Of a stretch of 64,000 nt of DNA, positions 24,536 to 33,313 are shown piece by piece (position 1 is the first letter of the stretch; the number at the start of each line of letters is the position of its first letter). Source of the DNA: Microthrixaceae bacterium (lineage in GTDB: Bacteria > Actinomycetota > Acidimicrobiia > Acidimicrobiales > Microtrichaceae); NCBI GenBank assembly GCA_023957975.1, contig JAMLGM010000008.1, positions 124,001 to 188,000 of the forward strand. The letters run 5' to 3'. The notes beneath the pieces are model-generated. The model saw nothing but the letters and a program-made list of their open reading frames with translations, made no database searches and was not told where the DNA came from. The translations under genes and the position numbers were made by a program.

Positions 24536-25324
24536 TCACGTGAGCGCGCTGTTGGTGAACCACCACACGAGCATCCCGGGTTCACCGAATATCTGGAGGC
24601 CGTCGGGAAGCCCGTTGGTGCTCGAGGCTCGGTTGGTCACCGCGGCGAGGAGGTCTCGCGCCGTTCCTCTCGCGGCCACCGTTTGCCTCGTGGCCGTCGT
24701 CGCAGCGCGTGGGCCGTGGCCGATCGTGAACCCGTGGGGGTTGAGATCGATCAGCCATTCACCGTCGAGGTCGGTGGTGTGTAGGTGGATCGAGCCGTCG
24801 CCACGTAGGTGAGTAACCGCGTCGCAGAACGACCCCGATGCCTCGACGTTGGCGAGGTGTTCGTCGATCGCGTCGATCGCGACCTCGGCATCGATCGTCC
24901 AGTCGGTGTTGCCTGCCGCAAGCTCGGCGTCGATGCGGTGAACCGCCGTTTCGTGAAGCAGGCGGCGAGTCCACCAAGCAGCGGTGGTGCCGTCGCCCCA
25001 GGTCCAGGTGGGGGTGTCGTCGGGGATCCGCTCGAGCGCCTCGATGACCAGGGTCGCCGACTCCAGCAGCCAATCAGCCCAGATCTGCGGGCTCGCGTCG
25101 ACTCCTGGCAGGCCGATGTCGAGCGATCTGCGATCGAGGTATTCGCCGTTGGCGTCGATCAGCGCTCGGGCCCAGTGGAGAATCGAACCCTGGTGGACGA
25201 CCAAGCGGGTCAAGGTCCACCCCGGACAGGTCGGTACGGCGCTATCGGCGGGGGTGGCGGCGACCAATTCGGCGAAACGCCGCGCCTCGTCCTCGAAGCG
25301 TCTGAGCATCGTCGAGGAATCCAT
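24536..25324 (-). CDS. Maleylpyruvate isomerase-family (mycothiol-dependent, DinB-like) protein
   Basis: A 262-residue protein with the four-helix DinB/MDMPI fold. The metal-binding histidines are placed as in actinobacterial mycothiol-dependent enzymes: TCPGWTLTRLVVHQGSILHWA (first His), and WWTRRLLHETAVHRIDAEL (His pair). A second C-terminal domain (GSIHLHTTDLDGEWLIDLNP and following) matches the sterol-carrier-like MDMPI C-terminal region. The substrate is unknown. Convergent with the holin-like gene, it stands alone. Confidence 0.88.
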   Translation of the reverse strand: MDSSTMLRRFEDEARRFAELVAATPADSAVPTCPGWTLTRLVVHQGSILHWARALIDANGEYLDRRSLDIGLPGVDASPQIWADWLLESATLVIEALERIPDDTPTWTWGDGTTAAWWTRRLLHETAVHRIDAELAAGNTDWTIDAEVAIDAIDEHLANVEASGSFCDAVTHLRGDGSIHLHTTDLDGEWLIDLNPHGFTIGHGPRAATTATRQTVAARGTARDLLAAVTNRASSTNGLPDGLQIFGEPGMLVWWFTNSALT

Positions 25325-25424
25325 GGCCTCAGTCTGTCACGCTCGTCGCTCGTCGCCCGTCACGACAGGGTTCGATCAGCGTTCGCCTGAATCTGCGTTC
25401 GACCGGATCCGTGGCGGGTGGGAT

Positions 25425-26195
25425 TCAGCGGCCGACGAAAAGGTCTTCGCTGCGCTCCACCCGGCGGGTGAATTCGGCGGTGGCCGCCTCGAAGACCTCG
25501 GTGCAGCCCGGCTGGAAACGGTCGTGGAGTTCGATGGCGATCGTTTCGACCCGGTCGATCCATCCGTCGGCGGAACCGAACACGGCGTGTTCACCGCCCT
25601 CGATGTCGACCTTGAGGATTCCGATCTCGTCGATGCCGTGGTCGGCGATCAACTCCTCGACGGTGACTGCTGCGATTTCGGTGCTCGGCAGCGATGCCTC
25701 GGTGTTCGGTCCGCCAGGTTCAGCGGCGTCCTCGGCCCCGGGATCGGTGGAATCGGCCGCTCGGTAACCCCATGCCCCCACCCCAGGGTCGACGAGGTTG
25801 ATCGATCCCGACCGCGGCCACAACGCCGCCTTCACGCAGACGATATTGTCGTAGGAAGCGGTGTTGTGAACGAGAAGGCGGAAGTTCTCCTCGTCGGGTT
25901 CGATGGCGATGACCGTGGCGGTCGGGTAGGTCTTCGCGAAGTACACGGCTGATAATCCGCAGTTTGCTCCGGCGTCGATGATCCAACGCGGCTCGGATTT
26001 GAGGTCCCAGGGCAGTTGATAGCCTTCGCCGGCGATGACGTGGACGAAGGTTCGCAGGTCGGTCCCGCCGCGGCGGAGCCGAAACGGCGCCGGGTACCCC
26101 TCCCAGGTCAGCTCGAGAAATCCCGTTGCGCCGGGACGGTCGAGGACGAGGTATTTCACCGTCCTTGGGAGACCAAAGTGCTTGAGGTATCTCAT
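25425..26195 (-). CDS. FkbM-family SAM-dependent methyltransferase
   Basis: A 256-residue FkbM methyltransferase, a family that O-methylates sugars, lipids or polyketides. WIIDAGANCGLSAVYFAKTYP is the SAM-binding loop, IAIEPDEENFRLLVHN follows it, and EIGILKVDIEGGEHAVF is the FkbM signature. Between them lies a 35-residue Asp/Ala/Gly/Pro-rich insertion (PGAEDAAEPGGP). ATG 26195 is preferred; 26270 is an in-frame alternative adding 25 residues. The 178 bases upstream hold one copy of the 50-bp palindrome. No sugar or polyketide genes are adjacent. Confidence 0.85.
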   Translation of the reverse strand: MRYLKHFGLPRTVKYLVLDRPGATGFLELTWEGYPAPFRLRRGGTDLRTFVHVIAGEGYQLPWDLKSEPRWIIDAGANCGLSAVYFAKTYPTATVIAIEPDEENFRLLVHNTASYDNIVCVKAALWPRSGSINLVDPGVGAWGYRAADSTDPGAEDAAEPGGPNTEASLPSTEIAAVTVEELIADHGIDEIGILKVDIEGGEHAVFGSADGWIDRVETIAIELHDRFQPGCTEVFEAATAEFTRRVERSEDLFVGR

Positions 26196-26288
26196 GATTC
26201 CACGTGAAATCGTCTGCACTCTGGTACCCGAACTCGGCCCTGACATGGCCGGCGAGGCTACGAACCGCACGTGGGGGCGTCAAGCACC

Positions 26289-26338
26289 GTTCTCCGATAA
26301 CCAGTGGTCGTGATCACGACCACTGGTTATCGGAGAAC
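26289..26338. repeat. 50-bp perfect palindrome, copy 1
   Basis: Arms of 25 bases (GTTCTCCGATAACCAGTGG and on to a central GTGATCAC) with no unpaired spacer. Pairing extends two more bases on each side here. It lies between the FkbM gene start and the end of the DUF445 gene, downstream of the latter. Confidence 0.95.
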
Positions 26339-26373
26339 GGGCTGGGCGGCGGGCTCAGTAGGCGGGCACGCGA

Positions 26374-27639
26374 TCAGGTGAGCAGGCGCGAGAAGGTGTA
26401 GATGATCAGCCCGGCGAGGCCGCCGACGACCGAGCCGTTGATCCGGATGATCTGCAGGTCGCGGCCGAGGAGCACCTCGACCCGTGCGGTGGTCTCTGCG
26501 GTGTCCCAGCGCTGCACCGTGGTCTCGACAAATCCGGCGACCTCCGCGCCGTAGCGGCGAGCCATCGACACCGTGACCTCGCGTGCGCCGGCGTCGATCC
26601 GCTCGCGCAGCTCGGCGTCGGTGCGGAGGCGCTGCGCCATCGATCGGGCGGCCTCGGCGAGGCGTGCCCGCAGGGCGGAATCGGGGGTTGCCGCCTGTTC
26701 GATGAGCCCGTCGCGCAACTCGCCCCAGACGTCGATGATCCAGTCGCGTACGGCCGGGTTCTGAATGACGTCCATCTTCAACTGATTGGCGCGCTCGGCC
26801 AGTTCGGGTGACTCTCGAAACTTCACCGCCAGCTCGCGGGCCTTGCGGTCGACGTGTCGACGCACCTCGTGGTGCGGGTTCGACCGGATCTCGGAAATGA
26901 ACGTGTTCAGCCCCGAATAGATCTTGTCGAAAACCTTGTCGTCGACCGCCTCAGGCACCCACCACGGCGACTCCTGCATGAACCGGGCGCGCAGTACGCC
27001 GCGCTGCTCGTTCAACATGTCGCTGAGCCCCTTGAGCACCGCGTCGAGCAGCTGGTGATGGCGGCCGTCCTCGGTGGTGATGTCGAGGACCTGCCCGGCG
27101 ATCGGTGCAACATCGACCTGATCGAGGCGGCCGAGGACGTCGTTGACGAGCAGGTCGCCGATCTCCTCGTCCGGCAACAGACGGGCGATCGTCGCCAACA
27201 GCGCCGCCGCCTTCTCGGCCGCGAGTTCGGAGTTGTCGGACTCGAGCAGCCATTGCGCCATGCGGTCCGACACGCTGACCCCTTCGAGGCGTTGAGTGAG
27301 TACCTCAGGAGCGAGGAAGCTGCCCTGGACGAACCCGCCGAAGGTGCGTCCGAGCTGATCCTTTCGGTTGGGGAGGATGGCGGTGTGTGGGATCGGAATC
27401 CCCAACGGGTGGCGAAACAGCGCGGTGACGGCGAACCAGTCGGCGATCCCCCCGACCATCCCGGCCTCGGCGGTTGCCCGCAAATATCCCCAGGTGTCAT
27501 CGACGCGGACCTCGAGGAGGCGAGCGATGACGAACACGACGGTCGCACCCAGCAGCACCAGCGATGCGAGCCGACGCATACGGCGCAGATCGGCGAGGCG
27601 TTGTCGATCGTCCGATGTCAGATGAAAGCTGGCAGCCAT
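26374..27639 (-). CDS. DUF445 membrane-anchored protein
   Basis: A 421-residue YjiN-type DUF445 protein of unknown function. An N-terminal membrane helix (ASLVLLGATVVFVIARLL) is followed by GYLRATAEAGMVGGIADWFAVTALFRHPLGIPIPHTAILPNRKDQLG, the family signature. Then comes a long helical region and a C-terminal membrane helix (INGSVVGGLAGLIIYTFSRLL). ATG 27639 is divergent from ygfZ with only 15 bases between the start codons, so the promoters must overlap or lie within the genes. Confidence 0.88.
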   Translation of the reverse strand: MAASFHLTSDDRQRLADLRRMRRLASLVLLGATVVFVIARLLEVRVDDTWGYLRATAEAGMVGGIADWFAVTALFRHPLGIPIPHTAILPNRKDQLGRTFGGFVQGSFLAPEVLTQRLEGVSVSDRMAQWLLESDNSELAAEKAAALLATIARLLPDEEIGDLLVNDVLGRLDQVDVAPIAGQVLDITTEDGRHHQLLDAVLKGLSDMLNEQRGVLRARFMQESPWWVPEAVDDKVFDKIYSGLNTFISEIRSNPHHEVRRHVDRKARELAVKFRESPELAERANQLKMDVIQNPAVRDWIIDVWGELRDGLIEQAATPDSALRARLAEAARSMAQRLRTDAELRERIDAGAREVTVSMARRYGAEVAGFVETTVQRWDTAETTARVEVLLGRDLQIIRINGSVVGGLAGLIIYTFSRLLT

Positions 27640-27654
27640 GGAAGACTCAACCCT

Positions 27655-28551
27655 ATGGGCAACCTCGTTGGGGCATGGGTCGAACGCAGTGTGATCACGG
27701 TCGAAGGACCGGACTCGGCGTCGTATCTGCAGGGACAACTGAGCCAGGACGTCGCCTCGATGAACGTTGCCGACAGTCGGTGGTCGTTGCTGCTCGCTCC
27801 GAGCGGAAAGACCGTGGCGTGGCTGCGGGTGCATCGTGTCGGCGACGAGGCGTTCGTGCTCGACCTCGAACCGGCCGCGGCCCCGGACGCGCTCGCTCGG
27901 CTCGAACGGTTCAAGTTGCGAGTCGAGGTGGCGATGTCGTTGGCGGTGGGCCACCAGATGTTGTCGGTGCGGTCGCTCGCCGATGCCGGTGCCGGTGCCG
28001 GTGCCGATGCCGATGTCGTGGTGCCGGCACAGGCGGCGAGTGTGCCGGTCGGGGCGCCGGCCGGGTCGTCGGTGGGGGTGCGCGGAGTCGACCTCATCTG
28101 TTCCGACCCGGCGCTGATAGCGGCCCCCGCGGGAATGGAACTCGACCCGGTTGCGGTCGAACGCCTGCGTATCTCACACGGAGTTCCCACCTTCGGTGTC
28201 GACTTCGACGAGGACACGATTCCCGGGGAGTTGGGCCCGTGGCTCGTGGAGGAATCGGTGAGTTGGACCAAGGGGTGTTACACGGGGCAGGAACTCGTCG
28301 CCCGGGTCGATGCCCGGGGCAACAACACCCCGCGGCATCTGAGCGTGCTCGTCTTCGACGACCCCGGTGCCATGGTCCAGATCGGTGCGGAGGTCGTGGC
28401 GAATACCCTTTCCGATGGTGTGGTGGGCGCGGTAACCTCTTCGAGTCATGGCGTGGCATTGTCGATGCTCAAGCGTTCGGTCGAACCGGACACTCGGGTA
28501 ACGGTGGGCTCGGCGGAAGCGGTGGTAACGAGAGTTGCTGCCAAGGAGTGA
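27655..28551 (+). CDS. ygfZ: YgfZ/GcvT-like folate-binding protein
   Basis: A 298-residue tetrahydrofolate-binding protein of the YgfZ family, which supports Fe-S enzyme assembly or repair. The diagnostic K-G-C-Y-T-G-Q-E motif is at about 206-213 with C208. GPDSASYLQGQLSQDV and LLLAPSGKTVAWLRVHR mark the N-terminal domain. A low-complexity Ala/Gly/Asp insertion (GAGAGADAD) near residue 118 comes from a GCCGGT repeat. The gene reaches the J-domain gene with a 6-base gap. Confidence 0.92.
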   Translation: MGNLVGAWVERSVITVEGPDSASYLQGQLSQDVASMNVADSRWSLLLAPSGKTVAWLRVHRVGDEAFVLDLEPAAAPDALARLERFKLRVEVAMSLAVGHQMLSVRSLADAGAGAGADADVVVPAQAASVPVGAPAGSSVGVRGVDLICSDPALIAAPAGMELDPVAVERLRISHGVPTFGVDFDEDTIPGELGPWLVEESVSWTKGCYTGQELVARVDARGNNTPRHLSVLVFDDPGAMVQIGAEVVANTLSDGVVGAVTSSSHGVALSMLKRSVEPDTRVTVGSAEAVVTRVAAKE

Positions 28552-28557
28552 GGTTCT

Positions 28558-29253
28558 GTGGGCGGAAACAGTTACTACGAGGTGATCGGCGTGCGTCGTG
28601 ATGCGGGGGTTGAGGAGATTCGCCACGCCTACCTGCACGCAGCGCGCCAGGCCCACCCGGACGTGGCCGGCCCGTCCGGTGAAGCTCGGATGCGAGAGCT
28701 CAATGAAGCCTGGGCGACGCTGCGCGACGAGGAGAAGCGGGCGTTCTACGACCTGTCGATTCCGGATCTGCCCGCACCCGCGGCCGGCGGTCGTGCCGGC
28801 GACGAATCTCGGGCGACACGCGTTAGGACCACGCCGCTGCCGCGCGCCGGGCGCGTCGGGGCCGATTATCACTGGCCGACGCCTCCACATCACCTCGATT
28901 TCTCCGACCTGCATCCCAACCAGCGATCCGGTCAACCCCCAATCGGTCAGCCCGCGACCGGTCGGCCCGGAGGGTCCCAGTTTGGCGGTGGGGAGCAGTT
29001 CACCCCTCCCAGTCCGACCCCGGTCGACCAAACCGTCGGGCGCGGAACCCTTGGGCGCGGAACCCGCTTCGCTCCATTGGTGCTGTTCGCCATCGGCGGC
29101 CTCATCGGCGCATGCGGGGCAGCGACGTCGAGCCCGTCGTTGCTGGTGATCGCGGCGGTGTTCGTCGTGGTCAGTGCGCTGGGCGCGCTCATCGTGAGGC
29201 TCGCGTCGGCCACGGCAGCCAAGGAGCGCGGGGTCGGCTCGCAGAACAGGTAG
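28558..29253 (+). CDS. J-domain protein with C-terminal membrane anchor
   Basis: A 231-residue DnaJ-like co-chaperone. The J-domain occupies residues 5-65, with the essential HPD at 33-35 (QAHPDVAG) and a tyrosine-ending YDLSIPDL. There is no zinc or G/F domain. A Pro/Gly/Gln-rich linker (about 70-160) follows, then two hydrophobic segments at 168-210 (LVLFAIGGLIGACG and LLVIAAVFVVVSALGALIV). It probably recruits DnaK to a membrane site. GTG 28558 is the start. Confidence 0.88.
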   Translation: MGGNSYYEVIGVRRDAGVEEIRHAYLHAARQAHPDVAGPSGEARMRELNEAWATLRDEEKRAFYDLSIPDLPAPAAGGRAGDESRATRVRTTPLPRAGRVGADYHWPTPPHHLDFSDLHPNQRSGQPPIGQPATGRPGGSQFGGGEQFTPPSPTPVDQTVGRGTLGRGTRFAPLVLFAIGGLIGACGAATSSPSLLVIAAVFVVVSALGALIVRLASATAAKERGVGSQNR

Positions 29254-29266
29254 GTTCAAGGCCGTC

Positions 29267-30085
29267 ATGGCTACCTACCTCGATCGAATCCTCGAGTTCC
29301 ACCGCGCCCGCGCCGCGGCCGACCGTCGCAGCCTCGACGAGTTGATGCATCGTGCCGCAGCGATGGAGGCGCCTCGGGGATTTCGCGACGCGCTCCTCGG
29401 GTCGACCGCAGAGACCGCCGACGCCACGCTGGCCGTCATCTCGGAGGTCAAACGCCGGTCGCCGTCGAAGGGGGACTTGTTCGCCGAACTCGACCCGGCC
29501 GGGTTGGCGCAGACCTACGAGGCCGGCGGCGCCGCGTGTCTGTCGGTCCTGACCGACGAGCACCACTTCGGAGGGTCCGCAAACGACCTTGCCCAAGCCC
29601 GTGCGGCGGTGTCGTTGCCGGTGCTGCGCAAGGATTTCACCGTATGTGCACTCGACGTCGTCGATGCCCGGTTGATGGGAGCCGACTGCGTGCTGTTGAT
29701 CGTCGCCGCGCTCAGCGACGAGGAGTTGGCCAACTTCGACGATCTCGCTGCGCAGTTGGGCCTCGACGTGTTGGTCGAAACCCACGATGAGGCCGAGGTC
29801 GAACGGGCGCTGCGTACGACCCGGGGAACGCTCATCGGTGTGAACCAGCGCGACCTGGAGACCTTCGAGGTCGACCAGGACCGGGCGGTGCGGGTCGCGG
29901 CCACCATTCCCGACGGTGTGGTCAAGGTCGCCGAATCCGGTGTGCGGGGACGCTCCGATGCCGAGGCTCTCGCCGCTGCCGGATATGACGCGGTCCTGGT
30001 GGGGGAGCACCTGGTGACCAGCGGGGATCCGGGCGCAGCACTCGCGGCGTTAAAGGTGCGGCGACCCCCTCACCACGACCGGTAG
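29267..30085 (+). CDS. trpC: Indole-3-glycerol phosphate synthase
   Basis: A 272-residue TIM-barrel enzyme closing the indole ring. ISEVKRRSPSKGDL (catalytic Lys and phosphate region), VLTDEHHFGGS, LPVLRKDFTV (general acid Lys), AALSDEEL, GVNQRDLETFEVD and VKVAESGVRG are all present. A compact ribosome site precedes ATG 29267, 14 bases after the J-domain gene stop. It begins the second part of the trp genes. Confidence 0.96.
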   Translation: MATYLDRILEFHRARAAADRRSLDELMHRAAAMEAPRGFRDALLGSTAETADATLAVISEVKRRSPSKGDLFAELDPAGLAQTYEAGGAACLSVLTDEHHFGGSANDLAQARAAVSLPVLRKDFTVCALDVVDARLMGADCVLLIVAALSDEELANFDDLAAQLGLDVLVETHDEAEVERALRTTRGTLIGVNQRDLETFEVDQDRAVRVAATIPDGVVKVAESGVRGRSDAEALAAAGYDAVLVGEHLVTSGDPGAALAALKVRRPPHHDR

Positions 30086-30094
30086 GTTGGGGCC

Positions 30095-30790
30095 ATGTGG
30101 GTGAAGATCTGTGGCATCACCAACGAGGAGGACGCCTTGATGGCGGTGGCCCTCGGGGCCGATGCCATCGGGTTCGTGTTCGCTCCCTCGCCTCGACAGG
30201 TGAGCGTCGGTGTCGCCCGCGACATCACCAGGCGGCTGCCGCCTGAGGTGGAGCCGATCGGGGTGTTTCGCGACCAGGACCCACAGTTCATTTCCAACGC
30301 AGTGCTCGAAGCGGGCCTTCGCGGCGTTCAGCTCCACGGCCATGAGACCCCGCAACTGGCCTCCGAGATCACCCCGCGGCCGCGCCGCCTCATCGTCGCC
30401 TTCGCCGCGGGATCCCCGGGGATCGAGCGGTTCGAGGAGTACCGGGCGGATGCGATGTTGCTCGACGCCCAGGTTCCCGGCAGCGGGAAGGTCTTCGATT
30501 GGAACCTGGTCGACGGGGTGCCCGACGGAGCCCGGCTGATCCTCGCCGGGGGTTTGACCGCCGACAACGTCGCAGCGGCGGTGGAACGGGTTCGTCCGTG
30601 GGGGGTCGACGTGTCGACCGGGGTCGAGGCCTCGCCGGGGCAGAAGGATCCGGTGCTGGTGAGCGAGTTCATCGCCGCAGTGCGCGCCGCTGCACCCGCG
30701 GCATCGGAGGTCGACGATCCCGGTGCCGACCCCGATGGGGCCGCGAGTACGTCGGCGCCCTTCGACTGGTACGACGACTCCGACCTATGA
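30095..30790 (+). CDS. trpF: Phosphoribosylanthranilate isomerase
   Basis: A 231-residue TIM barrel that isomerises PRA to CdRP. The N-terminal KICGIT (catalytic Cys) is present. Further motifs are DAIGFVFAPSPRQV, GVFRDQDPQ, VQLHGHE, LLDAQVPGSGKVFDW (catalytic Asp) and LAGGLTADNV with GVDVSTGVE. An acidic tail DDPGADPDGAAS...DWYDDSDL extends 25 residues beyond the fold. It ends in an ATGA overlap with trpB. Confidence 0.95.
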   Translation: MWVKICGITNEEDALMAVALGADAIGFVFAPSPRQVSVGVARDITRRLPPEVEPIGVFRDQDPQFISNAVLEAGLRGVQLHGHETPQLASEITPRPRRLIVAFAAGSPGIERFEEYRADAMLLDAQVPGSGKVFDWNLVDGVPDGARLILAGGLTADNVAAAVERVRPWGVDVSTGVEASPGQKDPVLVSEFIAAVRAAAPAASEVDDPGADPDGAASTSAPFDWYDDSDL

Positions 30791-32022
30791 GTCCACGAGA
30801 CAGATCCAATGAGGCAGACACCGTGAGCGAAACGATCAGACCGGCGACGTTGATGGGCGACCCCGTCGACGGCCGATTCGGCGACTTCGGCGGAATGTTC
30901 GTTCCCGAAACCCTTGTCCCAGCGTGCCAGGACCTCGATCGGGCGTTTCGCGAGGCGTGGGCCGACGACGGTTTTCGCGCGGAACTCGATCACCTGTTGG
31001 CGTCCTACGGTGGTCGCCCGTCGCCGCTGACCTACTGCTCGAACCTGTCGGAGCGGTTGGGGTGCCATCTCTGGCTCAAGCGAGAAGACCTCAATCACAC
31101 CGGCTCGCACAAGATCAACAACGTGTTGGGGCAGGCGCTCCTGGCGAAGCGGATGGGCAAGACCCGCCTCGTCGCCGAAACGGGCGCCGGCCAACACGGC
31201 GTGGCGACCGCGACCGCGGCGGCGCTGTTGGGGATGGACTGCGTCGTCTACATGGGCGAGGTCGATATCGCCCGCCAGGAACTCAACGTCTTTCGGATGA
31301 AGTTGCTCGGTGCCACGGTGCGGCCGGCAAGCTCGGGAAGCCGCACCCTCAAAGATGCGGTGAACGAGGCGATGCGCGACTGGGTGGCGACCGTGGAGTC
31401 GAGCCATTACTGCCTCGGTTCGGTGATGGGGCCGCACCCGTATCCGTGGATGGTGCGCGAGTTTCACCGAGTGCTCGGCCGTGAGGCGGCCGAGCAGTTC
31501 GACGCCGCGGTCGGTGGCACCCCCGACGTCGTGGTCGCCGCGGTGGGTGGAGGATCGAACGCCATCGGGCTGTTCAGCGGGTTCATCGACACCGATGCCA
31601 CCATCATCGGCGTGGAACCCGCCGGAGGGGCGGCGGTGCAGCGCGGGGTTCCGGGCATTGTGCACGGCATGCACAGCTATCTGATGCAGGACGAGTTCGG
31701 GCAGGTCGAGGAGGCACACTCCATTTCGGCGGGGCTCGACTACCCGGGGGTGGGGCCCGAACATGCGCATCTCGCCGCCATCGGCCGCGTCGAGTTCCAC
31801 CCCGTCAGCGACGACGAGGTGATCGAGGCTTTCAAGACCCTGAGCCGGGCCGAGGGGATCATCCCGGCGCTCGAGTCGGCACACGCGCTCGCCTGGGTCA
31901 TGCGTGAGGCGAAGCGGGTTGCCGGCAGCCACGTGATCGTGAACCTGTCGGGTCGTGGCGACAAGGACGTCGATCAGATGATGGGCCTCGTCGGCCATGA
32001 GTTCCTGGGGGAGGAGTCGTGA
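30787..32022 (+). CDS. trpB: Tryptophan synthase beta chain
   Basis: A 411-residue PLP enzyme joining indole and serine. The PLP lysine K109 is in LNHTGSHKINN. RFGDFGGMFVPE, ETGAGQHGVATA, the GGGSNAIGLF phosphate-binding loop, HSISAGLDYPGVGPEHA and VNLSGRGDKD complete the family set. ATG 30787 overlaps the trpF stop; GTG 30823 is a possible alternative with 12 fewer residues. The next gene overlaps it by four bases, matching TrpAB complex formation. Confidence 0.96.
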   Translation: MSPRDRSNEADTVSETIRPATLMGDPVDGRFGDFGGMFVPETLVPACQDLDRAFREAWADDGFRAELDHLLASYGGRPSPLTYCSNLSERLGCHLWLKREDLNHTGSHKINNVLGQALLAKRMGKTRLVAETGAGQHGVATATAAALLGMDCVVYMGEVDIARQELNVFRMKLLGATVRPASSGSRTLKDAVNEAMRDWVATVESSHYCLGSVMGPHPYPWMVREFHRVLGREAAEQFDAAVGGTPDVVVAAVGGGSNAIGLFSGFIDTDATIIGVEPAGGAAVQRGVPGIVHGMHSYLMQDEFGQVEEAHSISAGLDYPGVGPEHAHLAAIGRVEFHPVSDDEVIEAFKTLSRAEGIIPALESAHALAWVMREAKRVAGSHVIVNLSGRGDKDVDQMMGLVGHEFLGEES

Positions 32023-32840
32023 GCGTCGTGGGTGCAGCAGGCGTCGTGGGAGTTTCGCCGGAGCCGGGGCCCATCGAGGCGCGATTTCTCGCCAACCGCC
32101 AGGCTGGCCGAAAGAGCCTGGTGATCTACCTCACCGGCGGGCTCCCCGGCTGGCAGGACCAGGTACGCGCCGCAGCGCAGGCCGGTGCCGACCTCATCGA
32201 GATCGGTATCCCCTTTTCCGATCCGGTGATGGACGGGCCGGTGATCCAGGAGAGTTCCCAGCGCGCCCTCGCGCATGGGGCCACCCCGGTGAGCGTGCTC
32301 GACGAGGCGTCTCGTCTCGATGCCGGATGTCTGCTGGCGGTCATGACCTACGCGAATCTCGTCTACCGATTCGGTTATGAGCGTTTCGCCCGCACCGCGA
32401 AGGATTCCGGCATCGACGGTGTCATTTTGCCGGACATCCCGATCGAGGAGTCTGCTCCGTGGTGTGCGGCCGCCGATTCCGCTGGCATCGAGACGATCAT
32501 GTTGGCCGCGCCGACGGCCTCCGATGAGCGTCTCGCCCGCGTCGCCGAACGCGCTCGGGGGTTCGTGTATGGCGTCGGGTTGCTCGGCATCACCGGTGAA
32601 CGAGATGCGCTTTCGGCCTCCGCACTCGAGATCGCTCGACGCCTGCGCGGGGTGACCGACAAGCCGGTGTTGGTCGGTGTCGGCATCTCGACACCGGCCC
32701 AGGCGGCGGAGACCTCGAAGATTTCCGACGGGGTGATCGTCGGCAGCGCGGTCGTGCGGCGCGCCATCGAGGTGGGTACCGCCGAATCGGTCGGTGAGCT
32801 CGTCGGGGAATTTCGGAGCGTTTTGGACGCCGAATGCTGA
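32019..32840 (+). CDS. trpA: Tryptophan synthase alpha chain
   Basis: A 273-residue TIM barrel that cleaves indole-glycerol phosphate. Catalytic Glu is in DLIEIGIPFSDPVMDGPVIQ and catalytic Asp in DGVILPDIPIEES. VYGVGLLGITGERD and VGVGISTPAQAAE phosphate loops are intact. Start GTG 32019 overlaps the trpB stop. It ends the trp series; HU follows after a 66-base promoter region. Confidence 0.96.
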   Translation: MSVVGAAGVVGVSPEPGPIEARFLANRQAGRKSLVIYLTGGLPGWQDQVRAAAQAGADLIEIGIPFSDPVMDGPVIQESSQRALAHGATPVSVLDEASRLDAGCLLAVMTYANLVYRFGYERFARTAKDSGIDGVILPDIPIEESAPWCAAADSAGIETIMLAAPTASDERLARVAERARGFVYGVGLLGITGERDALSASALEIARRLRGVTDKPVLVGVGISTPAQAAETSKISDGVIVGSAVVRRAIEVGTAESVGELVGEFRSVLDAEC

Positions 32841-32865
32841 CAAACCCCCGAAAACTCGGTAAAGT
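32837..32865 (+). promoter_or_regulatory. Sigma-70-type promoter candidate for HU
   Basis: CTGACA (32837) and TAAAGT (32860) are separated by exactly 17 bases, with a predicted start about 7 bases later and a strong GGGAGG ribosome site before the HU ATG. The -35 matches consensus at five positions. It lies in the 66-base gap after trpA. Confidence 0.55.
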
Positions 32866-32906
32866 CACACCGTTGTAACTTCAATGCACCCGGGAGGGTC
32901 AGGAAC

Positions 32907-33203
32907 ATGAACAAGACTGAACTGGTCGAGACCATCGCTCAGCGCACCGATCTGTCGAAGAAGGACGTCGACGCAGTTCTCGGCGCGTTCTGGGACATCA
33001 TCGCTCAGACCGTCGCCAAGGGTAAGGACACCGTCACCATCCCCGGCTGGATCAAGTTCGAGCAGGTCACCCGTGACCCCCGCGTCGTGCGCAACCCGCA
33101 GACCGGCGAGCAGATGAAGATCGGCAAGACCAAGGCTGTGAAGATCACCGCCGGCGCCACGCTGAAGGCCATCGCCAAGGGCGACAAGCCTGCTCCGAAG
33201 TGA
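32907..33203 (+). CDS. hupB: HU family nucleoid protein
   Basis: A 98-residue DNA-bending histone-like protein. The HU fold is evident: N-terminal helices MNKTELVETIAQRTDLSKKDVD, the beta arm with RDPRVVRNPQTGEQMKIGKT, and C-terminal VKITAGATLKAIAKGDKPAPK. Only a short basic tail is present; it lacks the long Lys-rich tail of mycobacterial HupB. The gene has its own promoter candidate, and a strong hairpin follows the stop. Confidence 0.95.
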   Translation: MNKTELVETIAQRTDLSKKDVDAVLGAFWDIIAQTVAKGKDTVTIPGWIKFEQVTRDPRVVRNPQTGEQMKIGKTKAVKITAGATLKAIAKGDKPAPK

Positions 33204-33208
33204 GCCGC

Positions 33209-33233
33209 AGCGGCGCCGTAGGTCGGCGCCGCT
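33209..33233 (+). terminator. Hairpin after the HU gene
   Basis: Perfect 9-base stem AGCGGCGCC/GGCGCCGCT with a 7-base loop six bases after the HU stop. It is followed by CAGCAAG and not a T run, so it may act as a processing or Rho-assisted end. A second, imperfect GAGGGGAGGGCGCG/CGCTCTGCCCTC hairpin lies at about 33251-33284. Confidence 0.5.
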
Positions 33234-33313
33234 CAGCAAGAAAATCTCGTTGAGGGGAGGGCGCGACCGCGCTCTGCCCTCAACGCGTTCGGCGCGGTGT
33301 CTAGATTGGGCCC

